NCBI GenBank assembly: GCA_030684755.1
Contig: JAUXXN010000128.1
Coordinates: 1 to 8,530 of the forward strand
DNA from: Hydrogenophaga sp.
Lineage (GTDB): Bacteria > Pseudomonadota > Gammaproteobacteria > Burkholderiales > Burkholderiaceae_C
Length of the DNA: 8,530 nucleotides
Direction of reading: 5' to 3'
Positions 1 through 5,383 of the stretch are shown piece by piece. Position numbers and translations under genes: made by a program. Below the pieces are notes generated by a model. That model did no database searches. It was given only the letters and a program-made list of their open reading frames with translations, and was not told the origin of the DNA. Position 1 is the first letter of the stretch. Every line of letters begins with the position of its first letter.

Positions 1-72
1 GAAATCTTTGCCGGTATTGGGGTCAGTCACAGCCTGCAGGGCAGCCAGCAGCGCTTGTTGGTCAACGGCCAT
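1..72 (-). CDS. apbC: Mrp/ApbC-type iron-sulfur cluster carrier P-loop ATPase, N-terminal fragment
   Basis: Partial gene: only the first 24 codons are inside the window and the rest lies to the left. The peptide begins MAVDQQALLAALQAV and continues into TDPNTGKDF. This is the start of the DUF59/MIP18-like domain that opens long Mrp/ApbC proteins, where a 'DP..GKD' or 'DP..G.D' signature is typical. The family are cytosolic Mrp/NBP35 ATPases that bind and deliver Fe-S clusters; the P-loop itself is not visible here. The ATG at 70-72 is supported by a good Shine-Dalgarno (AGGAG on the minus strand, 83-87) ten bases upstream, one of only two clear ones in the window. The gene is divergent from metG, an arrangement often seen in betaproteobacteria. 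The assignment rests on a short stretch, so another DUF59 protein cannot be fully excluded. Confidence 0.75.
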   Translation of the reverse strand, partial: MAVDQQALLAALQAVTDPNTGKDF

Positions 73-210
73 TGTGGGGAATCTCCTGTGGGGAACGGTT
101 TTTTGGTGTCGAAAGAGGTGGCGCGAAGTCTACCCGCCCGCCCCACCCCGCCCGATACACACAAACACCATGAGGACTTCCCCCCAACGCCTTGGCACAG
201 TGGGGGCGTT

Positions 211-241
211 GCGTGTCGGGCCAGCGCCAGACCCGGCATGC
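211..241 (+). other. Stem-loop in the metG upstream region
   Basis: GCGTGTCGGG (211-220) can pair with CCCGGCATGC (232-241) as a ten-pair RNA stem that includes two G·U pairs, around an 11-base loop. It is not followed by a T-run, so it is unlikely to be an intrinsic terminator. If the TAAAAT at 252-257 is the metG -10, the stem lies upstream of the transcript and would act only as DNA, if at all. Confidence 0.3.
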
Positions 242-251
242 GCAAGCGGCC

Positions 252-257
252 TAAAAT
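252..257 (+). promoter_or_regulatory. Putative -10 box of the metG promoter
   Basis: TAAAAT matches the TATAAT consensus at five of six positions and lies 30 bases before the metG ATG, which would give a short leader of roughly 20-25 nt. The upstream bases at the expected -35 distance (about 229-235) do not resemble TTGACA, so the call rests on the -10 only. The same hexamer occurs at a similar distance before the DUF3460 gene. Confidence 0.4.
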
Positions 258-287
258 CACGGGTTCCCCTGATAGAAAGCCCCTGCC

Positions 288-2342
288 ATGAGCTCGAGAC
301 GCCTGTTCGTCACCACCGCCCTGCCCTACGCCAACGGCCATTTCCACATTGGCCACATCATGGAATACATCCAGGCTGACATCTGGGTGCGTTACCAGCG
401 CATGCAGGGCCACGAAGTGCACTTTGTTTGCGCCGACGACGCACACGGCGCGCCCATCATGATCGCGGCCGAAAAGGCCGGCAAAACGCCGCAGCAGTTC
501 GTGGCCGACATCGCCTCGGGCCGCAAACCCTATCTGGACGGTTTTCACATCGGTTTTGACAACTGGCACAGTACCGACGGGCCCGAAAACCACCAGCTCG
601 CGCAAGACATTTACCGCGCATTGAAGGCCAACGACCTGATCGAAACCCGCACCATTGAGCAGTTCTACGACCCAGAAAAAGGTATGTTCCTGCCCGACCG
701 CTTCATCAAGGGCGAATGCCCCAAATGCGGCGCCAAAGACCAATATGGTGACAACTGCGAAAGCTGCGGCGCCGTGTACGCGCCCACCGAGCTGAAGAAC
801 CCGTACTCGGCACTTTCTGGCGTTACGCCGGTGCTGAAGCACTCCGAGCACTTCTTCTTCAAATTGTCCGACCCGCGCTGCCTGGCCTTTTTGGACCAGT
901 GGACGCAAAGCGGCGCGGTGCAGCCCGAGGTGTTGAACAAGATTGCTGAGTGGATCGAACCCGGCCCCGACGGCAAACCCAAAATGGGCGACTGGGACAT
1001 CAGCCGCGACGCGCCGTATTTCGGCATCGAAATCCCCGACGCGCCGGGCAAATATTTTTATGTGTGGCTGGACGCGCCCATTGGCTACCTGGCGTCACTG
1101 AAGAACTACTTTGCCAAAACCGGGCGCGACTATGAAGCCTTCATGGCCGACCCGACCACCGAGCAGTTCCATTTCATCGGCAAAGACATCATCACCTTCC
1201 ACACCCTGTTCTGGCCCGCGATGCTGAAGTTCAGCGGCCGCAAGGTGCCGAATGCCGTGTTTGTGCACGGCTTTTTGACCATCAACAACGGCGAGAAGAT
1301 GAGCAAGAGCCGGGGCACCGGCCTGAACCCGCTGAAATACCTGGACCTGGGCATGAACCCCGAGTGGCTGCGCTACTACCTCGCGGCCAAGCTCAGCGGC
1401 AAAAACGAAGACGTGGACTTCAACCCCGAAGACTTCATGGCCCGCGTCAACAGCGACTTGGTGGGCAAATACATCAACATCGCCTCGCGTGCAGCGGGCT
1501 TTATTGCCAAGCGCTTTGACGGCCAGTTGGGCGAAGTCTCGGCCGACGGCGACGCCCTGCTCGACCACCTGCAAACCCTGGCGCCCACCGTGGCCGAGCT
1601 GTACGCCGAGCGCGAATACGGCAAAGCCCTGCGCGAAATCATGCTGCTGGCCGACCGGGTGAACGCCTACGTGGACCAGAACAAGCCCTGGGAACTGGCC
1701 AAGAAAGAAGGCATGGACGGCCGTCTGCAAGACGTGTGCAGCACCTGCATTGAAGCCTTCCGCCTGATCTCGCTGTACTTGAAGCCCGTGCTGCCCGCGT
1801 TGGCCGCCAACGTCGAAGCCTTCCTGAAGGTGGAGCCGCTGACCTTCGCCGACGCCAGCCGCTTGCTGGGCGCGGGCCACCGCATTGGCGTCTACCAGCA
1901 CCTGATGCAGCGCGTGGACGTGAAGCAGCTCGACGCTTTGTTTGAACCCCCACCCGCACCCGAAGAGCCCAAATTGATCCCCGGCGGCGAGCCCATCGCC
2001 GACACCATCTCCATCGACGACTTCGCCAAGATCGACCTGCGCATCGCGCAGATCGTCAAGTGCGAGGCGGTGGAAGGCTCCACCAAGCTGCTGCGCCTCA
2101 CACTCGACGTGGGCGAAGGCCGCATGCGCAACGTCTTCAGCGGCATCGCCAGCATGTACAAGCCCGAAGACCTGGTGGGCCAGCTCACCGTGGTGGTGGC
2201 CAACCTAGCGCCGCGCAAGATGAAGTTTGGTTTGAGCGAGGGCATGGTGCTGGCCGCCAGCCACGCCGACGAAAAAGCCCAGCCCGGCATCCACATCCTC
2301 AACCCCTGGCCGGGTGCCAAGCCCGGCATGCGCATCCACTGA
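288..2342 (+). CDS. metG: Methionyl-tRNA synthetase (long form with C-terminal tRNA-binding domain)
   Basis: Class I synthetase that charges tRNA-Met with methionine in the cytosol; essential for translation and initiation. The 684 residues are close to the E. coli enzyme's 677. Visible landmarks in order are the HIGH signature (residues 20-23, within [11 protein letters not shown]) and a zinc knuckle of the E. coli type with C144, C147, C157 and C160. These are followed by the KMSKS loop (337-341), an anticodon-binding helical domain, and a C-terminal EMAP/Trbp111-like tRNA-binding domain from about residue 576 ([20 protein letters not shown], then NVFSGI and APRKMKFG). A proline-rich linker (PPPAPEEPK) joins the two parts. 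The ATG at 288 gives an N-terminus matching the family; upstream there is only a weak purine patch (GAAAG) and no clear Shine-Dalgarno. Divergent from apbC; a DUF1275 gene follows after 31 bp. All key residues are intact. Confidence 0.98.
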   Translation: MSSRRLFVTTALPYANGHFHIGHIMEYIQADIWVRYQRMQGHEVHFVCADDAHGAPIMIAAEKAGKTPQQFVADIASGRKPYLDGFHIGFDNWHSTDGPENHQLAQDIYRALKANDLIETRTIEQFYDPEKGMFLPDRFIKGECPKCGAKDQYGDNCESCGAVYAPTELKNPYSALSGVTPVLKHSEHFFFKLSDPRCLAFLDQWTQSGAVQPEVLNKIAEWIEPGPDGKPKMGDWDISRDAPYFGIEIPDAPGKYFYVWLDAPIGYLASLKNYFAKTGRDYEAFMADPTTEQFHFIGKDIITFHTLFWPAMLKFSGRKVPNAVFVHGFLTINNGEKMSKSRGTGLNPLKYLDLGMNPEWLRYYLAAKLSGKNEDVDFNPEDFMARVNSDLVGKYINIASRAAGFIAKRFDGQLGEVSADGDALLDHLQTLAPTVAELYAEREYGKALREIMLLADRVNAYVDQNKPWELAKKEGMDGRLQDVCSTCIEAFRLISLYLKPVLPALAANVEAFLKVEPLTFADASRLLGAGHRIGVYQHLMQRVDVKQLDALFEPPPAPEEPKLIPGGEPIADTISIDDFAKIDLRIAQIVKCEAVEGSTKLLRLTLDVGEGRMRNVFSGIASMYKPEDLVGQLTVVVANLAPRKMKFGLSEGMVLAASHADEKAQPGIHILNPWPGAKPGMRIH

Positions 2343-2373
2343 GCCACCCAGCGCACCGAAAACCGCCGCGTCC

Positions 2374-3111
2374 ATGTTTGCCACCATCCGCGGTTTCACC
2401 AGCCTGCAGCGCACGCCACAGGCCGACTTGAAGCTGGGTTCGGTGCTGGCCTTTGTGGCGGGCGCGACCAACGCGGGCGGGTTTCTGGCGGTGGGCCAGT
2501 ACACCTCGCACATGACCGGCATCCTGTCGTCGGTGGCCGACAACCTGGTGCTGGGCCAGCTCGCGCTGGCCGGTGCCGGTCTGGGTGCCGTGCTGGCTTT
2601 TCTGCTGGGCGCCATGACCACCGCCTGGCTGGTCAACTGGGGCCTGCGCCACGAACTGCGCAGCGCCTACGGCCTGCCGCTCATGCTCGAAGCCTCGCTG
2701 CTGCTGGTGTTTGGCCTGTTCGGCGCCGCCATCAGCCTGCTCGGTGTGTTTCTGCCGCTCACGGTGGTGCTGCTGTGTTTCATCATGGGCCTGCAAAACG
2801 CGGTCATCACCAAAATCTCGCGCGCCGTCATCCGCACCACCCACATCACAGGCCTGCTCACCGACTGCGGCATCGAGCTGGGCAAACTGCTCTATGTGAA
2901 CCGGCAGCCCGGCCAGCCACCGGTGCGCGCCAACCGCGATCGCCTACGCGTGCACGGCCAGCTCATCGCCTGCTTTTTTCTGGGTGGCTTGGCCGGCGCG
3001 CTGGGCTTCAAATATGTGGGCTACATCAGCACCGTGCCGCTGGCGGCGCTGCTGTTGCTGCTGGTGCTGCGCCCGGCGCTGGACGACTGGCAGCGGCTGC
3101 GCACCGCCTGA
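2374..3111 (+). CDS. DUF1275 (YoaK-like) family integral membrane protein
   Basis: A 245-residue inner-membrane protein of unknown function, assigned to the YoaK/DUF1275 family from its overall pattern. About six hydrophobic segments can be drawn at roughly residues 21-42, 58-83, 101-120, 122-142, 190-210 and 213-232. Two related motifs stand out: G-A-T-N33-A followed by T-S-H46-M-T-G49, and G-L-Q-N142-A followed by T-T-H157-I-T-G160. This suggests an internally duplicated fold. A polar stretch at about residues 170-188 lies between the two blocks. The ATG at 2374 was chosen because the alternative in-frame ATG at 2314 would overlap metG by 29 bases and add a proline-rich tail unlike the family. 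No Shine-Dalgarno is visible. It sits 31 bp after metG in the same direction and may be read through from it. It converges on the lipoprotein gene 6 bp away. Substrate and role are unknown. Confidence 0.8.
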   Translation: MFATIRGFTSLQRTPQADLKLGSVLAFVAGATNAGGFLAVGQYTSHMTGILSSVADNLVLGQLALAGAGLGAVLAFLLGAMTTAWLVNWGLRHELRSAYGLPLMLEASLLLVFGLFGAAISLLGVFLPLTVVLLCFIMGLQNAVITKISRAVIRTTHITGLLTDCGIELGKLLYVNRQPGQPPVRANRDRLRVHGQLIACFFLGGLAGALGFKYVGYISTVPLAALLLLLVLRPALDDWQRLRTA

Positions 3112-3129
3112 CAAGGCTCAGCGGCTGCG
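3091..3129. repeat. 11-bp direct repeat flanking two convergent stop codons
   Basis: CAGCGGCTGCG occurs at 3091-3101 and again at 3119-3129, a 28-bp period. The first copy codes for the last residues of the DUF1275 protein. The second lies at the 3' end of the minus-strand lipoprotein gene. No terminator hairpin with a T-run is seen in the 6-bp gap between the genes. The repeat may be chance in GC-rich sequence or the trace of a small duplication. Confidence 0.5.
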
Positions 3130-3630
3130 GTCCAAGTCCGGATCGGTGACCGACAGGGTAGAGACCACCCGCAGATCGGGCGTGAAGATCACCGTGAACA
3201 CCTTGCTGTCGCTTTCGTTCGGCCCGTCCTGGTAGCGCCAGTCGTAGTGGGTTTCTTGCTTCAGGGCGTAGGTGGTGATTTTCATGGGCTTGCCGAGCAT
3301 GCGGCGCACCTCTTCCATCATCATGCCGGGCTGCACTTGGGCGAAGTTGCGCGGCGTGAGCACTTGGCGCAGCGCGGCCATTTTGCCGTCGGGGCCGATG
3401 GTGATCATGTAGTTGGTGTGGCCTGCTGGCTGGCGGTTGTATTCGTATATCTGGGCGCCATTAGGCCCGTCCCACACGGCCTCGGGCGCACCGAAACGCT
3501 CGCGCACATCGGCTTCGGTGGACAGGCCCTCTTCCAGCTCACTGATGTTTTGCGGATCGCAGGCGGCCACCAGCAGGGCCAGCAGGCCCGCCAGCAGCCA
3601 CCGAGGCAGCTTGCGCCAAGTCGTATTCAT
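3118..3630 (-). CDS. Lipoprotein with two BamE/SmpA-OmlA-like repeats
   Basis: A 170-residue predicted lipoprotein. The N-terminus has a positively charged start (R6, K7, R10), a hydrophobic core, and the lipobox LVAAC with the modified cysteine at C24. The mature part looks like two tandem BamE/SmpA-type repeats. The first spans about residues 29-91, opening ISELEEGLSTEADVRERFG with a P49 turn. The second spans about 96-160, opening FAQVQPGMMMEEVRRMLG with P115. Both share the 'G-x(5-6)-V-R-x(2)-[FL]-G-x-P' helix-turn pattern followed by β-strands. Asp25 follows the lipidated cysteine; Asp at +2 is the classic inner-membrane retention signal in E. coli, so location in the outer membrane is not assured. 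The ATG at 3628-3630 is supported by GGGGTGA six bases upstream on the minus strand. It is divergent from the SulP gene. It may assist envelope protein assembly, but true BamE has one domain, so this is a relative rather than BamE itself. Confidence 0.8.
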   Translation of the reverse strand: MNTTWRKLPRWLLAGLLALLVAACDPQNISELEEGLSTEADVRERFGAPEAVWDGPNGAQIYEYNRQPAGHTNYMITIGPDGKMAALRQVLTPRNFAQVQPGMMMEEVRRMLGKPMKITTYALKQETHYDWRYQDGPNESDSKVFTVIFTPDLRVVSTLSVTDPDLDRSR

Positions 3631-3660
3631 CTGAATTCACCCCAAAAATCAAAAATTCAG
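3631..3660. repeat. Inverted repeat between the lipoprotein start codon and its promoter
   Basis: CTGAATT (3631-3637) and AATTCAG (3654-3660) are perfect 7-bp inverted copies 16 bp apart. One arm touches the lipoprotein start codon and the other coincides with its putative -10 box. That placement suits an operator or a leader hairpin that would affect the ribosome site lying between the arms. The A-rich spacer may simply be promoter sequence. Confidence 0.45.
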
Positions 3661-3684
3661 TGTAAACCCTCATACCGTTGTCAA
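3655..3684 (-). promoter_or_regulatory. Putative σ70 promoter of the lipoprotein gene
   Basis: Read on the minus strand, a perfect TTGACA (-35, 3684 down to 3679) is followed after 18 bases by CTGAAT (-10, 3660 down to 3655). The -10 is poor (three of six), but the -35 is the only perfect one noticed in the window. The start codon lies 24 bases beyond the -10. A short TACACT overlaps the spacer but sits too close to the -35. Confidence 0.4.
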
Positions 3685-3703
3685 CTGCCTGTAAGTTCTG
3701 CGA

Positions 3704-3729
3704 ACCGTAGCGAACGGTAACATTTACCG
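3704..3729. repeat. Overlapping inverted repeats abutting the SulP start codon
   Basis: Two short perfect inverted repeats overlap here: ACCGT (3704-3708) with ACGGT (3714-3718), and CGGTAA (3715-3720) with TTACCG (3724-3729). They share the CGGT segment, so only one can form at a time. The second ends one base before the SulP ATG, where a Shine-Dalgarno would be expected but none is present. They may be an operator or an initiation-region structure. Confidence 0.45.
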
Positions 3730-5373
3730 ATGCTGAAAAACCTGCCCCCCTTGGCGCCGTTCCGGCCCCGCTTGCTGAACGATCTGAAGGGCTACAACAG
3801 CGAAAAGCTGGCCAAAGACATGGGGGCCGGTGCCACCGTGGGCATTGTGGCGCTGCCGCTGGCCATGGCGTTTGCCATTGCCAGCGGGCTCAAGCCCGAG
3901 GCGGGGTTGTGGACCGCGATCATCGCCGGGTTCATCATTTCAGCGCTGGGCGGTACCTCGGTGCAGATTGGTGGCCCGGCGGGCGCGTTCATCGTCATTG
4001 TGTACGGCATTGTGGAGCGCTACGGCGTGGCCAATCTGCTGATCTCCACCGCCAGCGCGGGTGTGCTGCTGTTTTTGCTGGGCCTGTTTCGGCTGGGCAC
4101 GCTGGTGCGTTATGTGCCGGTGAGTGTGGTGATTGGCTTCACCAACGGCATTGCGGTGCTCATTGGGCTGTCGCAGGTGCGCGACCTGCTGGGGCTGGAC
4201 ATTGCCAAAATGCCGGCCGACTTTTTCAGCCAAATCAGCACCATTGCCCAGCACATCGCCAGTTTCAACCTGTACGCTTTTGGCCTGGGCGCGGTGTGTG
4301 TGGCGGGGCTGTTTGTGTGGCCGCGCTTGTGGGCGGTGGATTCGCAGTTTCGCCGCCAGCTCGACAAAATTGAAACCGTGAGCGCCTTGCGCGCCACCTC
4401 GCGCCTGCCCGCGCCGGTGGTGGCGCTGATCTCGCTGTCGTTGCTGGCCTGGGCGCTGAGCCTGCCGGTGGAAACGATTGGCTCGCGCTTTGGCGGCATT
4501 CCGCAGGGCGCGCCCGCGTTTGCATTGCCCGATTTTTCTTGGGAAACGGTGAAGATGCTGGTCACGCCCACGCTCACCATTGCGCTGTTGGGCGCCATTG
4601 AGTCGCTGCTGTGCGCCCGCGTGGCCGACCAACTGGGCGACGCGCCCAAGCACGACCCCAACCAGGAACTGATGGCGCAGGGCATTGCCAACACGGTGGT
4701 GCCGTTTTTTGGTGGCATGCCCGCCACCGGCACCATTGCCCGCACGGTGACCAACATCCGCTCGGGCGCGGTGTCGCCGGTGGCGGGCATGGTGCATGCC
4801 CTCACGCTGGCGGCTGTGGTGCTGCTGGCCGCGCCGCTGGCGGCACACATTCCGCTGGCGGTGCTGGCGGGTGTGTTGATGTTTGTGGCCTGGAACATGG
4901 GCGAATGGCGCGAATTTGGCCGCCTCAAGCAGTTCAGCAACCACTACCGGATCATGATGGTGTCCACTTTTCTGGTCACCATTGTGTTTGACCTGACGGT
5001 GGCGGTGGAGCTGGGCTTGGTGCTGGCTGTGGTGTTTTTTGTGCGCCGCCAGAGCGGGATATTTCGTGCCGACGCCATCTCGCGCAATTCGCAGCAAATC
5101 ACGTTTCGGCTGTACGGATCGCTGTTTTTCGGTGCCGTGGCCAAGATCGACCCGATCGTGGCCGAGGTGGAGGCATCCCCCACGCCGGTGAATGTGATGC
5201 TGGACGCCACCCAACTCATTTCGCTGGACACCACCGGGCTGGACGCACTGGAGCAGTTGCACAAAGCGGTACACAAGCGCGGCGGTCACCTGGGTATGGT
5301 GGGATTGAATGAGCAACCCAAGTCCTTGATGGAGCGCTCGGGTTTTGCCGCACAACTGCACACTTTCAAATAA
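3730..5373 (+). CDS. SulP/SLC26-family inorganic anion transporter with STAS domain (possible bicarbonate transporter)
   Basis: A 547-residue inner-membrane permease. The N-terminus (FRPRLLNDLKGYNSEKLAKD) leads into the first membrane helix, GIVALPLAMAFAIASG, typical of SulP proteins. Further landmarks are IGGPAGAF (80-87) and the GGMPATGTIARTVTNIRSG block (328-346), both family signatures. The hydrophobic core runs to about residue 440. A cytoplasmic STAS domain follows at about 452-547, with VMLDATQLISLDTTG and the D500-T-T-G503 position that corresponds to the regulatory loop of STAS proteins. SulP members carry sulfate, dicarboxylates, chloride or bicarbonate; the substrate cannot be read from sequence. 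The carbonic anhydrase-like gene starting 10 bp downstream favours bicarbonate. The ATG at 3730 follows closely on an in-frame TAA (3718-3720) with no start codon between, so no longer form is possible. No Shine-Dalgarno is visible. Isoleucine codons favour ATT over ATC, unlike metG. Confidence 0.92.
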   Translation: MLKNLPPLAPFRPRLLNDLKGYNSEKLAKDMGAGATVGIVALPLAMAFAIASGLKPEAGLWTAIIAGFIISALGGTSVQIGGPAGAFIVIVYGIVERYGVANLLISTASAGVLLFLLGLFRLGTLVRYVPVSVVIGFTNGIAVLIGLSQVRDLLGLDIAKMPADFFSQISTIAQHIASFNLYAFGLGAVCVAGLFVWPRLWAVDSQFRRQLDKIETVSALRATSRLPAPVVALISLSLLAWALSLPVETIGSRFGGIPQGAPAFALPDFSWETVKMLVTPTLTIALLGAIESLLCARVADQLGDAPKHDPNQELMAQGIANTVVPFFGGMPATGTIARTVTNIRSGAVSPVAGMVHALTLAAVVLLAAPLAAHIPLAVLAGVLMFVAWNMGEWREFGRLKQFSNHYRIMMVSTFLVTIVFDLTVAVELGLVLAVVFFVRRQSGIFRADAISRNSQQITFRLYGSLFFGAVAKIDPIVAEVEASPTPVNVMLDATQLISLDTTGLDALEQLHKAVHKRGGHLGMVGLNEQPKSLMERSGFAAQLHTFK

Positions 5374-5383
5374 ATCCCTGGTT

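Larger units (their letters stand above)
73..287. promoter_or_regulatory. Divergent intergenic region between apbC and metG
   Basis: This 215-bp non-coding stretch must hold the promoters of both divergent genes. On the plus strand a TAAAAT at 252-257 is a plausible -10 box for metG, but no good -35 partner was found. The region also carries a 7-bp inverted repeat (CAACGCC 185-191, GGCGTTG 205-211) and a second stem (211-220 with 232-241). A pyrimidine-rich run at 131-152 separates these from the apbC side. No convincing promoter for apbC was recognised by eye. Confidence 0.6.

Noticed and set aside
73..287. A SAM or T-box-like riboswitch ahead of metG
   Set aside because: The stretch is too short, lacks recognisable conserved elements, and the likely start site leaves only about 20 bases of leader.
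27..908. A 293-codon open frame antisense to apbC-proximal sequence and metG
   Set aside because: It crosses the divergent promoter region and lies opposite an unmistakable metG; composition is that of a mirror frame.
2314..2373. Upstream ATG extension of the DUF1275 protein
   Set aside because: It overlaps the end of metG and adds 20 proline/alanine/serine-rich residues before the usual family start.
3730..5373. Naming the transporter a sulfate permease
   Set aside because: SulP family membership does not give the substrate, and the neighbouring carbonic anhydrase-like gene points to bicarbonate at least as strongly.
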